This document shows, in pieces, positions 8,451 through 17,906 of a DNA stretch of 64,000 bases. The number at the start of each line of letters is the position of its first letter. The first letter of the stretch is position 1. The position numbers were made by a program, and so were the translations under genes. The notes beneath the pieces are model-generated. The model ran no database searches, was not told where the DNA came from, and was given only the letters and a program-made list of their open reading frames with translations. This stretch comes from Chelonobacter sp050613185 (lineage in GTDB: Bacteria > Pseudomonadota > Gammaproteobacteria > Enterobacterales > Pasteurellaceae): positions 1,860,001 to 1,924,000 of the forward strand of contig NZ_CP192511.1 in assembly GCF_050613185.1 (NCBI RefSeq), written 5' to 3'.

Positions 8451-9726
8451 ATAATTTCCAAAGTAAACGGCTGTCAAATTGCTCGGCGGCAATCATGGTA
8501 AGAAAAACGGCGGCGCCGAAATAAAAGGCGGCGGGGCCGACTGAAAAATTAATCAATTGTCCGCGTGTCACCAACGACATCATCAGTGAGAGCACGAACA
8601 AGTCCAACATTGACCAACGTCCAACAAAATGCACCAAATGCAGCAACTTCATTTTTTTATGAATATTGCCGATTTTTTTGCGTTGTACGCTGATTAATAG
8701 ATAAATCATAGCGAAAATTTTGCTGAACGGCACAAAAATACTGGCGGTAAACACCACGAAAGCCACGAAATAGCTGCCCATGCCGACGAACGTGATGACC
8801 CCGGAAATCAGGGTGTCGCCACTCGGTACGCCGTTAAGGTAAACATAAGAAATCGGCAGCAAATTTGCCGGAATCAGCATAATAATGCCGGCAATCAACG
8901 CCGCCCAAGTGCGCTGTAATTTGGCATTGTCATCAATATCCAACAGCGATTCGCAGCGCGGACAATACAGCCGCCCTTTGCTGTCGCGCGTACCATGCGC
9001 TTCGGCAAAGGTGTAGTTACATTGGTGGCAATGTTTGAGTGTCGTTTTTTCCTCTTCGTTCTTGGTCGGATAGCCGAATTGCGGATAAAATTCGTTCCAT
9101 AAGGCAAGCGGATTAATCTTGATAAACAACAACGTGGTTAAAAGTGCGGTAAACACGAAAGCCAAAAAATAAATATCAATCGTCAGCGTGGCGTATTCGC
9201 GCACTTTAAACGCGGCGACACCCAAGCTGACCAGATAGACATCCAACATCACCCAAGGTTTGATATAACCCAGCATTAACAGCAGATTACGCGGACGATG
9301 CCGAAAGCGTTTGGCGATCCATAAAAACAGCACCAAACTGGCAAAACAGAGCGGCATGATAATCGCGCACAGCAACACCATAAAGGCGGTGTAAATATCA
9401 TTGTTAGTGGCGATTTTCCATGCGCCTTCCCACACCGAGGCATAAACCGGCACGCCGAGCAATTCGATGCTGAGCAGCGGAAAGGTGAATGCAAACGGCA
9501 TTAAAATCAGAATCGAGAGTGCAATGATTGCACAACGACGCAAACTCCAGCGATTGCCGGAGCGTAATTCGGCGCCGCATTGCGGGCAACAGGCAACCTG
9601 CCGTGAATGTAAACGCGGCACGCTGACCAGCGTATCGCATTCGTCACAGCGCAGTAAATGCTGTTGGCTGACTCGGGATAAGATTTTAATAATAACCGTT
9701 CCTGTAAAAATTGTGTTAATGGTCAA
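8428..9726 (-). CDS. letA: LetA/PqiA-like integral membrane protein
   Basis: A 432-residue polytopic inner-membrane protein with the two-module PqiA architecture. Each module begins with a zinc-ribbon (CDEC..CPQC near residues 27-51 and CHQC..CPRC in the middle), followed by four or so hydrophobic helices. The first module has the 'PFAFTFPLLSIELLG' helix; the second has 'IPANLLPISYVYLNG'. LetA is the inner-membrane partner of LetB and is thought to feed lipids into the tunnel. Overlap with letB (8428-8450) supports coupled translation. The exact start is uncertain because no strong ribosome site is visible before the ATG at 9726. Confidence 0.9.
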   Translation of the reverse strand: MTINTIFTGTVIIKILSRVSQQHLLRCDECDTLVSVPRLHSRQVACCPQCGAELRSGNRWSLRRCAIIALSILILMPFAFTFPLLSIELLGVPVYASVWEGAWKIATNNDIYTAFMVLLCAIIMPLCFASLVLFLWIAKRFRHRPRNLLLMLGYIKPWVMLDVYLVSLGVAAFKVREYATLTIDIYFLAFVFTALLTTLLFIKINPLALWNEFYPQFGYPTKNEEEKTTLKHCHQCNYTFAEAHGTRDSKGRLYCPRCESLLDIDDNAKLQRTWAALIAGIIMLIPANLLPISYVYLNGVPSGDTLISGVITFVGMGSYFVAFVVFTASIFVPFSKIFAMIYLLISVQRKKIGNIHKKMKLLHLVHFVGRWSMLDLFVLSLMMSLVTRGQLINFSVGPAAFYFGAAVFLTMIAAEQFDSRLLWKLYDKQHAK

Positions 9727-9830
9727 TTATAATATAAAGCGGAATTGATGACTATAGCCGTGCCGGAAAGGAAAAACGGTGTAAATTCGAGAAAACAACG
9801 GGTTGTTATGCCAAATCACATGATTAAATG

Positions 9831-9860
9831 TTGTCAAGCAATCAAAAATTAAGCTAGACT
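9831..9860 (+). promoter_or_regulatory. Likely sigma-70 promoter of proQ-prc
   Basis: TTGTCA (9831-9836) and TAGACT (9855-9860) are separated by 18 bases, about 80 bases before the proQ ATG and in the gap shared with divergent letA. The -35 matches consensus in five of six positions. The -10 is weaker. Confidence 0.5.
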
Positions 9861-9941
9861 ATGCCCCTATCGACTTAGTTTCTTGCCGCGCATATCGGCT
9901 CGGCAAAAATTTGATAATACGATTCAGGAAGTAATAATTTC

Positions 9942-10679
9942 ATGTCAGAACAACAAGTAGAACAACAGTTGGAACAACAACCAGTACAACAACAGCCTGA
10001 GTTACAAAAATTAGGCAACAGCAAAGAAGTGATTGCTTATCTTGCAGAAAAATTTCCGCTTTGTTTTAGTTTGGAAGGGGAAGCCAAACCGCTAAAAATC
10101 GGTATTTTTCAAGATTTGGCAACCGCACTTGAAGGTGATGAACGGGTCAGCAAAACCCAGCTGCGTCAAGCGTTGCGTCAATATACCTCTAACTGGCGTT
10201 ATCTGCACGGCTGCAAGTTAGGTGCGGTGCGGGTCGATTTGGACGGTAATGCAAGCGGCGTATTAGAACAAGAACATGCCGATCATGCCGCCGAACAATT
10301 ACAGCAAGCGAAAGCCAAAGTTGCGGAACGCAAAGCGCAAATGCGTGCGGCGTTAAAAGCCAAACAGGCGGATAAAAACGATAAAACGGAAAATGCGAGC
10401 AAAAAAACGGCAGCTAAAAAGGCGCAACGCCGTCCGGCTAAAGTCCATGTGAAGCACGAAAAAACTACCGGTGATAGCAACAAAGTGCGTAAACCCGAAT
10501 TGAAATTGACGCCGATCAGTGTCGAAGGGTTGCAAAAAGGGCAAGCGGTGAAGGTAAAACTGGCGGAAAAAGCCAACTCGGCAACCGTGATCGAGGTGAT
10601 GAAAGATTCTGTCAGAGTGCAGCTGCAAAGCGGCATGACCTTGAATGTGGCATTTGAACACTTATACCATGCAGAATAG
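9942..10679 (+). CDS. proQ: RNA chaperone ProQ
   Basis: A 245-residue RNA-binding protein. After a Gln-rich N-terminal tail (EQQVEQQLEQQ..) comes the FinO/ProQ domain, roughly residues 25-130 (LAEKFPLCFS.., 'KPLKIGIFQDL', 'LRQALRQYTSNWRYLHGCK'). A long Lys/Ala-rich linker follows, then a small Tudor-like C-terminal domain ('GQAVKVKLAEKANSATVIEV..VRVQLQSGMTLNV'). ProQ binds structured 3' ends and small RNAs as a global post-transcriptional regulator. The downstream neighbour is prc, as in other gammaproteobacteria. The Gln tail is longer than in E. coli. Confidence 0.95.
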   Translation: MSEQQVEQQLEQQPVQQQPELQKLGNSKEVIAYLAEKFPLCFSLEGEAKPLKIGIFQDLATALEGDERVSKTQLRQALRQYTSNWRYLHGCKLGAVRVDLDGNASGVLEQEHADHAAEQLQQAKAKVAERKAQMRAALKAKQADKNDKTENASKKTAAKKAQRRPAKVHVKHEKTTGDSNKVRKPELKLTPISVEGLQKGQAVKVKLAEKANSATVIEVMKDSVRVQLQSGMTLNVAFEHLYHAE

Positions 10680-10790
10680 CTTATTCGTATTTGTCGGCTA
10701 ATCACATAAACATCGCGCTTGAGCAAAGTGCGGTGTTTTATTTATTTCGGGCTTCGGCTAACTACTAAACGTTTCTTTTAGGAATTGAGG

Positions 10791-12815
10791 ATGAAGATAA
10801 AAAAATTACAATATGGTTTGTTTGCCGTGTTGTTTGCTTCCTTAACATTGACGGCACAACCGGTTCAAGCGGTGAAAGCGAATTTGAAATATGAAGATAT
10901 TCAATTGCCGCAACCGGGAGAAACCCAGTCAACCGCGGTCAAACGCGTCACTGCACGCTTAACTCAATCGCATTACAGTAAATTTGCGATTGATCAGGCG
11001 TTTTTAGACAAAATGTTTACCCGTTATCTGAATTTCCTCGATTATAACCATAACACCTTTTTACAAAGCGATGTCGATACCCTGCGCGCCGAGGCGGACA
11101 AGGACTTACAGCAAAGCCTGTATGCCGGTGAGCTGAAATTGGCGTTCAAAGCCTATGAATTGATGACCAAACGCCGTTATGAACGTTATGTTTATCTGTT
11201 ATCGCTACTGGATAAACAGCCGGATTTGAATGGTAATGATCAAATTGAGATCGACCGGTCCAAAATGACGACTTGGCCGAAAGATACTGCCGAGTTAGAC
11301 AAACTTTGGTTACAACGCTTTAAAAACGATGTGATCAGCGAGCGTTTGAAAAACAGCAAATGGCCGGATATTAAGAAAAAACTGAGCAAACGCTATAATT
11401 TGGCGATTTTGCGTCTGAACCAAACCAAAGCGGACGATATTTCCCAGCTGTTCTTGAATGCGTTCGCCCGTGAAATTGATCCGCACACCAGTTATTTGTC
11501 GCCGCGCAATGCCAAAAGTTTTACCGAAGATATGAATTTGTCGCTTGAGGGAATCGGTGCCACCTTGCAATCGGAAGATGACGAAACCGTTATCCGTTCC
11601 TTGGTGCCGGGCGCACCGGCGGAGCGCAGCAAAAAACTGGCGGCAGGCGATAAAATCGTCGGGGTCGGACAAGGCGAAAAAGGCGAAATCGAAGATATTG
11701 TCGGCTGGCGTTTAGATGATGTGGTAGACAAAATCAAAGGCAAGAAAGGTTCGACCGTGCGCTTGGAAATCGAACCGGCGAAAGGCGGAAAAACCCGAAT
11801 TATCAGCTTGGTACGCGATAAAGTGCGGATCGAAGACAATGCCGCTAAACTGGAAGTCAATAAGGTTGAAGGCAGTGAGATCGGCGTGATTAAAATTCCA
11901 AGTTTTTATCTGGGATTGACCGACGATGTGCGTAAGTTATTGGCACAGGCGCAACAGAAAAAAGTCCAAGCGCTGATTATCGATCTGCGTGAAAACGGCG
12001 GCGGTGCTTTGACCGAAGCCGTGTCATTGAGCGGCTTGTTTATTTCCGACGGTCCGATTGTGCAGGTGCGTGATGCCTATAACCGCATTCGTATTCATCA
12101 GGATCCGGATAGTGCGCAGGTGTATCCAGGTCCGCTGTTCGTGATGATTGATCGCTACAGTGCTTCCGCCTCCGAAATTTTTGCGGCGGCAATGCAGGAT
12201 TATCAGCGCGCAATTATTTTAGGACAACAAACCTTTGGTAAAGGCACGGTACAGCAGAGCCGTCCGCTGAATTTTGTGTATGATATGGATCAGTCGCCAT
12301 TGGGCTTTATTCAATACACCATCCAAAAATTCTACCGTATTAACGGCGGCAGCACCCAAATCAAAGGGGTTGATCCGGATATTACTTTCCCGTCGTTAAT
12401 CGATGTGGATAAAGTCGGTGAAAGCAGTGAAGATAATGCTTTGCCGTGGGATAAAATACCGGCGGCGGATTACTCGGTGATGCCGGCGCAAAAAGCGAAT
12501 ATCGAACGTTTGATTCCGTTACATCAAAAACGGATTGCACAAGAGCGCGAATTTATCGCATTGGAAAAAGAGCTGGAAATTCAAAAAGAGCGGTCTGAGC
12601 GCAAGTTCTTGTCGTTAAACTTAAAAGACAGACAAGATGAAAACCGTACCGATGAAGCCCGCCGCTTGAAAGCGTTAAATGAGCGTTTTAAAGCCGAAGG
12701 CAAAAAACCGCTGAAAAATCTGGATGATTTGGCGAAAGATTATGAAGCTCCGGATTTCTTCTTGCGTGAAGCAGAAAAAGTTGCAGCGGATTATGTTGCG
12801 TTTACTAAGCAATAG
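10791..12815 (+). CDS. prc: Tail-specific periplasmic protease Prc
   Basis: A 674-residue S41 serine protease with a Sec signal (KKLQYGLFAVLFASLTLTAQPVQA). It carries an N-terminal helical region, a PDZ domain ('GIGATLQSEDDETVIRSLVPGAPAERS', ~residues 245-325) and the protease core. The Ser/Lys dyad is readable: Ser459 in RYSASASEIF and Lys484 in TFGKGTVQ, with the same 25-residue spacing as E. coli Tsp. It degrades misfolded periplasmic proteins and controls murein hydrolases through C-terminal recognition. An upstream TTG at 10785 is in frame. The ATG at 10791, with AGGA 7 bases before it, is the better start. It follows proQ by 111 bases. Confidence 0.95.
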   Translation: MKIKKLQYGLFAVLFASLTLTAQPVQAVKANLKYEDIQLPQPGETQSTAVKRVTARLTQSHYSKFAIDQAFLDKMFTRYLNFLDYNHNTFLQSDVDTLRAEADKDLQQSLYAGELKLAFKAYELMTKRRYERYVYLLSLLDKQPDLNGNDQIEIDRSKMTTWPKDTAELDKLWLQRFKNDVISERLKNSKWPDIKKKLSKRYNLAILRLNQTKADDISQLFLNAFAREIDPHTSYLSPRNAKSFTEDMNLSLEGIGATLQSEDDETVIRSLVPGAPAERSKKLAAGDKIVGVGQGEKGEIEDIVGWRLDDVVDKIKGKKGSTVRLEIEPAKGGKTRIISLVRDKVRIEDNAAKLEVNKVEGSEIGVIKIPSFYLGLTDDVRKLLAQAQQKKVQALIIDLRENGGGALTEAVSLSGLFISDGPIVQVRDAYNRIRIHQDPDSAQVYPGPLFVMIDRYSASASEIFAAAMQDYQRAIILGQQTFGKGTVQQSRPLNFVYDMDQSPLGFIQYTIQKFYRINGGSTQIKGVDPDITFPSLIDVDKVGESSEDNALPWDKIPAADYSVMPAQKANIERLIPLHQKRIAQEREFIALEKELEIQKERSERKFLSLNLKDRQDENRTDEARRLKALNERFKAEGKKPLKNLDDLAKDYEAPDFFLREAEKVAADYVAFTKQ

Positions 12816-12839
12816 TAAGCCGTCAATAAAGAAAATAAG

Positions 12840-12867
12840 ACCCGTTGAAAATAATCAACGGGTTTTT
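12840..12867 (+). terminator. Terminator between prc and znuB
   Basis: ACCCGTTGA and TCAACGGGT form a perfect 9-base-pair stem around a 6-base loop, followed by five T residues, 25 bases after the prc stop. It can serve the convergent znuB side only weakly because the opposite flank has no long T run. Confidence 0.85.
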
Positions 12868-12868
12868 A

Positions 12869-13654
12869 TTACCGTTGCTCGCGTTTTAACAACGACAGGG
12901 TAAATAATCCCGAGGCGGCAAGCACCACCGAAGGACCTGCCGGGGTGTCATAAAGTGCGGATAGGCTCAATCCTAAACTGATGGCAAGGCAGCTAAACAG
13001 ATATCCGATGACAACCATTTGCTCCGGTGTTTTGGCAAAGCGTCGTGCCGTAGCCGCCGGAATAATCAACAACGAGGTGATAATCAAAGCCCCGACAAAT
13101 TTCATGCTCAGGGCAATGGTCAAAGCCGTCATTAGCATTAGGATCATTTGCATTCCGCGGGTGTTAATGCCTTCGACTTGTGCCAATTCGGCGCTGATTG
13201 TGGTGGCGAGTAACGGTTTCCAAAACCGAATGAGCACCACTAACACGATTGCCGCCCCGCCGATAATCCAATACAGATCGTGGTAGTCCACTGCCAGAAT
13301 ATCGCCAAACAGGTAAGAAATCAGATCAACCCGCACATTATCCATTAACGCAATCGCCACCACCCCTAAGGACAAGGCGCTGTGTGCAATAATGCCGAGC
13401 AGGGTATCCGCCGAAAACGTGGTGTAATTTTCCAACCAAACTAATAGGCAAGCGAGCAGTAACACCATCGCGATAATTGCAAAATAGGGATTGATTTGCA
13501 GCAATAAGCCCAAAGCTACGCCCAACAGGGAGGCATGCGCCAGGGTATCGCCGAAATAGGACATTTTGCGCCAAACCACAAAAGCGCCGAGAGGCGAGGT
13601 CAGCAACGATAAAATCATGCCGCAGATCCAAGCGGGCAGGAGAATTTCAAACAT
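12869..13654 (-). CDS. znuB: Zinc ABC transporter permease ZnuB
   Basis: A 261-residue permease of the ABC-3 family with seven to eight hydrophobic segments. The family opening 'MFEILLPAWICGMILSLLTSPLGAFVVWRKMSYFGDTLAHASLLG' is clear in parts, and 'GALIITSLLIIPAATAR' near residue 190 is characteristic. It forms the membrane channel for high-affinity Zn(II) uptake with ZnuC (ATPase) and ZnuA (periplasmic, not in this window). It starts 10 bases after znuC, so the two are one operon. Confidence 0.95.
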   Translation of the reverse strand: MFEILLPAWICGMILSLLTSPLGAFVVWRKMSYFGDTLAHASLLGVALGLLLQINPYFAIIAMVLLLACLLVWLENYTTFSADTLLGIIAHSALSLGVVAIALMDNVRVDLISYLFGDILAVDYHDLYWIIGGAAIVLVVLIRFWKPLLATTISAELAQVEGINTRGMQMILMLMTALTIALSMKFVGALIITSLLIIPAATARRFAKTPEQMVVIGYLFSCLAISLGLSLSALYDTPAGPSVVLAASGLFTLSLLKREQR

Positions 13655-13664
13655 GGGCTATATC

Positions 13665-14456
13665 CTAATTGTGGGTGTGGTGGCAATGGGCAGAAACGCT
13701 TTCATTGCTACAACAGACATCGCCGTGTAAATTGTGTTTATGATTATGGCGGTGAGTGTAAAGTGCGAAGCTTTGTGCAAATTGATCACCGAAATATTGA
13801 ATAAATTCAGGATGTTCGGATACTATTTCCGGCGTGCCGGCGCAGCACAAATGTTGGTTAATGCACAATACTTGGTCGGTGTTTGCCATCACCAAATGCA
13901 AATCATGCGATACCATTAGCACCGCACAGTGAATTCTGCTTTTACTTTGGTTAATAAGCTGATACAGTTCCGCCTGACCGGCAATATCGACGCCTTGCAC
14001 CGGTTCGTCCAACACTAATAATTCCGGTTGGTTGAGTAACGCGCGCGCTAACAATACGCGCTGCATTTCACCGCCGGAGAGTTTGTGCATGCTTTGTTGT
14101 GCCAGACGTTGAATCGAAAGCTGCTGCAAAATTTGTTGTAGTTGCTCGGCTTGCACGCCTTGTTTAAGGGATAAAAATTTTGCTACGGTCAACGGCAAGG
14201 TATGATCGAGATACATTTTTTGCGGTACATAGCCGATCCGTAGCTTGGCTTTGGATTTCACCGTGCCGCTATTCGGGCGGATTAACTTGAGCAAGACCTT
14301 CAATAGGGTCGATTTGCCGCCGCCGTTAGGGCCGACAATGGTCGTCACCGAATCGGGATAAAGTTGTAGATTGATTTTATCCAAAATAGGTTTGGAATCG
14401 AAGCTGACACAGATATTTTGTAGTTCGATAAGCGGTTGTTGCTGACGGTCGATCAC
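13665..14456 (-). CDS. znuC: Zinc ABC transporter ATPase ZnuC
   Basis: An ABC ATPase of about 263 residues. Walker A is GPNGGGKST, the Q-loop is 'YVPQKMYL', the signature is LSGGEMQR, Walker B is LLVLDEP and the switch His is in 'MVSHDLH'. The C-terminus is rich in His and Cys (HRHNHKHNLHGDVCC..HCHHTHN), a feature of ZnuC proteins that may bind zinc. The frame extends upstream to 14540. I place the start at the GTG at 14456 because the extension is hydrophobic and Cys-rich, unlike the family, and AAGG precedes the GTG. In E. coli this gene is divergent from znuA; here the divergent neighbour is the mepM-like gene. Confidence 0.93.
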   Translation of the reverse strand: MIDRQQQPLIELQNICVSFDSKPILDKINLQLYPDSVTTIVGPNGGGKSTLLKVLLKLIRPNSGTVKSKAKLRIGYVPQKMYLDHTLPLTVAKFLSLKQGVQAEQLQQILQQLSIQRLAQQSMHKLSGGEMQRVLLARALLNQPELLVLDEPVQGVDIAGQAELYQLINQSKSRIHCAVLMVSHDLHLVMANTDQVLCINQHLCCAGTPEIVSEHPEFIQYFGDQFAQSFALYTHRHNHKHNLHGDVCCSNESVSAHCHHTHN

Positions 14457-14700
14457 AAGGTTGCCTTTGCTGCTGATAAAGAGTAGCAGAATAGCGGATT
14501 TTACCGAGGCACACAATATGCAACCGCAATACGTCCGCAATAGGCATGAAAAAGCGCTTGAACTTTTCTGATTGCCGTTTTAATCGGCAGATGAACGGCG
14601 AACCAAGAACTTTTTGAACTTTTTCAGTGTCTCACAACCATGCTTTATTTTATCTTTATCCGCCGTCTTCGGCGATGGAAATGTTTAAGAATTAATTATT

Positions 14701-16278
14701 GTGAAAAGTGTTATTTTAGCCAGGGACAGAAAAAGGCGTGTCCGCAATCGAAAAATATTGTTTCTGACAATATTCGTGTTGTTATGGGCTGTGGCGCTGT
14801 ATTTTTTGTTGCCTAAAGACGGCAATGTGACACCGGATCCGCGGCTGGAGTCGTTGCCGAGCCAAACGGAAGCCGAAAGCGCTTATCAACACATTCAATC
14901 CGAATCTCCGGCGGCGGTTACCACGACGGAATCCGGCGTTTCGGAATCGGCAGGGACAGAACAGGAATCGGAACCGAAATCAAGCTCGACAACAGCGCTT
15001 AATTCGAGTGAGCAGACGAAAGCCCAACCGGCAGACAGCGCGCCGGCTGCAAACGAAGAAGATCCGAATGCCACCTCTTATGATGACGAATTGACCGCCG
15101 AGGACGATGAGGTCGAACCGGGTTCGGTCGTAGACGGTGAAGCGCAAGATACCGATTATTTACCGGACGAAGCGCAGAGCGCGCTGGACATTTTGTTGGA
15201 TGCTGCCGACCAAGCATGGCGAATCAGCAATCAGTTCAGTGAAACGGTGGTGAAAGGGCAAAAACTGAAAGATATTCTCGATCAATCCGGTTTGGAGCCG
15301 TCGGTCAGCGCGGCATTGATTAAAGCCTATCCGGACTTGAATAATCTCAAAGCCGGGCAGCAATTTTACTGGATCTTAAATAAAGACGATCAGCTGCAAT
15401 ATATGAACTGGCTGGTATCGGATAAAGAAGAGCGGATTTACGAACGGCAAGCGAACGGCAGCTATACACAACAAGTGTTGAAAAAGAAAAGCGTTTGGAA
15501 AAGCGAGGTGATTAAAGGGCAAATTCAAGGTTCCTTATCTAACAGCCTCACCCGGCACGGCATTTCCGCGCGCCAGATTAATCAATTGGCGACCGCACTT
15601 CAGTGGCAAGTCAGTATTAAAGCCTTGCGCAAAGGGGATAAGTTCGCCATTTTAATGGACAGAGAATATTTGGGCGATAAACTCACCGGACAAGCACGGG
15701 TTGATGCGATTCACATTGTACACCGCGGTAAAAGCTATTATGCGATTCAGGCGGCGAACGGGGCGTATTTTAATGTCAACGGCGAGACCTTAGGACGTGG
15801 TTTCGCCCGCTATCCGCTGACGCGCCAGCCGAAGATTTCATCCCATTTTAATCCGGCACGCCGTCATCCGGTCACTAAACGGATTAGCCCGCATAGAGGG
15901 GTCGATTTTGCTTTGCCGACAGGCACGCCGATTATCGCCCCATCTGATGGCGAAGTGGTGAAAGTCGCTTATCAGGCGAACGGTGCCGGGCGTTATATTG
16001 TGCTACGGCATGGGCGCAATTATAAAACCGTGTATATGCACTTGAGTAAAACGCTAGTCAAACCGGGACAAAAGGTGAAACGCGGCGAACGGATCGCACT
16101 TTCCGGCAATACCGGCCGCTCCACCGGACCGCACTTGCACTATGAATTCCATATCAATGACCGCCCGGTCAATCCGATGACAGTGAAGCTGCCGGGCAGC
16201 AACACCGGATTACCGGCGAAAGAACGCAAGGCATTTTTAGCCAAATCGAAAGAAGTCGTGCGAAAATTGAAACTATAG
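14701..16278 (+). CDS. MepM/YebA-like M23 murein DD-endopeptidase
   Basis: A 525-residue envelope protein with one N-terminal membrane anchor ('ILFLTIFVLLWAVALYFLL'), a long acidic Ser/Glu-rich linker (about residues 50-160), an OapA/LysM-like middle region ('FSETVVKGQKLKDILDQSGL') and a C-terminal LytM domain. The zinc ligands are visible: H in HRGVDFALPTG with its Asp four residues on, and HLH in GPHLHYEF. Such enzymes cut peptide crosslinks to let new murein in. The start is GTG with only a weak ribosome site. Its place beside znuCB is the same as in E. coli and H. influenzae. Confidence 0.88.
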   Translation: MKSVILARDRKRRVRNRKILFLTIFVLLWAVALYFLLPKDGNVTPDPRLESLPSQTEAESAYQHIQSESPAAVTTTESGVSESAGTEQESEPKSSSTTALNSSEQTKAQPADSAPAANEEDPNATSYDDELTAEDDEVEPGSVVDGEAQDTDYLPDEAQSALDILLDAADQAWRISNQFSETVVKGQKLKDILDQSGLEPSVSAALIKAYPDLNNLKAGQQFYWILNKDDQLQYMNWLVSDKEERIYERQANGSYTQQVLKKKSVWKSEVIKGQIQGSLSNSLTRHGISARQINQLATALQWQVSIKALRKGDKFAILMDREYLGDKLTGQARVDAIHIVHRGKSYYAIQAANGAYFNVNGETLGRGFARYPLTRQPKISSHFNPARRHPVTKRISPHRGVDFALPTGTPIIAPSDGEVVKVAYQANGAGRYIVLRHGRNYKTVYMHLSKTLVKPGQKVKRGERIALSGNTGRSTGPHLHYEFHINDRPVNPMTVKLPGSNTGLPAKERKAFLAKSKEVVRKLKL

Positions 16279-16283
16279 CTCCA

Positions 16284-16307
16284 AACCCCGCCCGCCAGCG
16301 GGGTTTT
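16284..16307 (+). terminator. Terminator of the mepM-like gene
   Basis: AACCCCGC and GCGGGGTT form an 8-base-pair stem around a 6-base loop, and the stem runs into a T tract, 5 bases after the stop codon. Confidence 0.85.
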
Positions 16308-16359
16308 GTGTAAATCGCTCGCTTAAGTCCGATTTTTTAGCCGTTTGGTGATGAAAATT

Positions 16360-16381
16360 GACCGCACTTTTAAGTGCGGTC
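16360..16381. terminator. Inverted uptake-signal pair before gntP end
   Basis: GACCGCACTT and AAGTGCGGTC form a perfect 10-base-pair stem with a 2-base loop. It is made of two opposed uptake signals and lies between the converging mepM-like and GntP genes. Flanking A/T runs are short, so terminator strength is uncertain, but the arrangement is typical of the family. Confidence 0.6.
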
Positions 16382-16390
16382 AGGGGCGTG

Positions 16391-17740
16391 TTATAACAAA
16401 ATCCAAGCCAGAATGGCGACGATGATAATCGTGACGATCCCTTGCACCAAGGTTGCCATGGTTTGCGATTTATAGGCGGTTTCAACGTCCATTTCACTAA
16501 ATTCCGCCACCACCCAGAAGAAGCTGTCATTGGCATGGGAGACGGTCATGGCGCCGGCACCGATTGCCATAATGGCGAGCACCGAACCGATGGTGCTGTC
16601 TAAACCGAGCGGTTGCAGTAGCGGATAAATAATGGTGGACGTGACCACCAGTGCGGTGGTGGAGGAGCCTTGCGCGGTTTTTAGGGCGGCGGCAATAATA
16701 AACGGCACTAGAATACCTAAACTCATGCCTTGCAAGAGCGATCCGAGGTAATCGCCGATACCGCTGGCTTTTAATACCCCGCCTAAAGCGCCCCCGGCTG
16801 CGGTGATGATCAAAATACTGCCGGAATCTTTCACGCCTTGCCCGATCCAATCGGTTAAGGTGGTTTTGCTCCATTCCGGTAATAAGCGGGCGGCAAAGAA
16901 TAAGCCGATCAACAGTGCGGTCACCGGTTCGCCGATAAAATAAAAGCACTTCAATACCGGATTATCCACGCCGACAAACAGCAGTTTTAAGAGTGAAGCA
17001 AAAGCAATCAATCCGATGGGGACGATAATCGGCAAGAATGCATTCAAGGTTGACGGAATTTGTTTATACAGCGCTTGAATCTCTTCGTCATCTATCAATT
17101 TGGGGAGATCATCCTGTGCGCAGCGATAACGTTTCCCCGCCCATTCGGCATAGAGATAACCCGCACCGACCGCAAACAGGGCAATAACCAGCCCGAACAA
17201 AATCACTAAACCTAAGTTACCGACGTGTAGGTTGCCTGCTGCGGCAATAGGCCCCGGGGTCGGCGGCACTAAGGTGTGAGTGGCGTATAAACCGGTTGCC
17301 AGGGCAACCGACATCGCCACCGCCGATTTTCCGGTTTGGCGAATCAGCGATTTTTTCAGCGAGGATAAAATCACAAAACCGGAATCACAAAAAACCGGAA
17401 TGGAAACAATGTAGCCGATAATGCTCATTGCCAACACCGGGCGTTGGCGGCCGATTTTACCGAGGACAAAATCCGCCATTGCAATCGCAGCACCGGTTTT
17501 TTCTAAAATCGTGCCGATAATGGTTCCAAGCACAATCACGATCCCGATATACGCCAAGATACCGCCGAAGCCGGTGGTAATGGTTTTGACCGTATCGGCA
17601 ATCGGCACGCCGGAAAACAGAGCGATAGCATACGCCGTGAGTAATAACGCAATAAAAGGGTGTAATTTGTATTTTGCGGTAGAAATAACGATAAACAAAA
17701 TGCCCGCAATCAAGAGAATAACCAGTCCGAAACCACTCAT
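16391..17740 (-). CDS. GntP-family gluconate/sugar-acid:H+ symporter
   Basis: A 449-residue transporter with about 12-14 hydrophobic segments. Family marks are 'AYIGIVIVLGTIIGTILEKTGAA' near residue 63, 'IPVFCDSGFVILSSL' near 114 and 'THTLVPPTPGPIAAAG' near 155. Members import gluconate, glycerate or related sugar acids with protons. No kinase, dehydrogenase or regulator for sugar acids is adjacent, so the substrate is open. The ribosome site GGGAGG before the ATG is strong. The gene is a single transcription unit between the mepM-like gene and the scsD-like gene. Confidence 0.9.
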   Translation of the reverse strand: MSGFGLVILLIAGILFIVISTAKYKLHPFIALLLTAYAIALFSGVPIADTVKTITTGFGGILAYIGIVIVLGTIIGTILEKTGAAIAMADFVLGKIGRQRPVLAMSIIGYIVSIPVFCDSGFVILSSLKKSLIRQTGKSAVAMSVALATGLYATHTLVPPTPGPIAAAGNLHVGNLGLVILFGLVIALFAVGAGYLYAEWAGKRYRCAQDDLPKLIDDEEIQALYKQIPSTLNAFLPIIVPIGLIAFASLLKLLFVGVDNPVLKCFYFIGEPVTALLIGLFFAARLLPEWSKTTLTDWIGQGVKDSGSILIITAAGGALGGVLKASGIGDYLGSLLQGMSLGILVPFIIAAALKTAQGSSTTALVVTSTIIYPLLQPLGLDSTIGSVLAIMAIGAGAMTVSHANDSFFWVVAEFSEMDVETAYKSQTMATLVQGIVTIIIVAILAWILL

Positions 17741-17906
17741 AAAAACCTCCCGCCTATTTTGGAGAATTCATTTGACGACCTTGATAGCCTGCCGCTGACA
17801 GGCTACCTGCTTAACATATCAAGGGTTTCTTTTTTTGAATAGATTTTCTTCTCGGATTTGCGATAAACTTCAACTTCTTTTTTTAATCAGTAAGTCAATG
17901 CCGCGC

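Noticed and set aside
14457..14540. N-terminal extension of znuC
   Set aside because: Adds 28 hydrophobic, Cys-rich residues unlike ZnuC proteins; the GTG at 14456 with AAGG upstream is better.
14640..14700. Possible Zur box before the mepM-like gene (GAAATGTTTAAGAATT)
   Set aside because: Only the left half resembles the enteric Zur consensus and there is no matching right half.
17785..17805. TAGCCTG / CAGGCTA hairpin downstream of the scsD-like gene
   Set aside because: Stem is 7 pairs with no T run on the minus strand, and it also lies in the gntP leader; I could not assign it a function.
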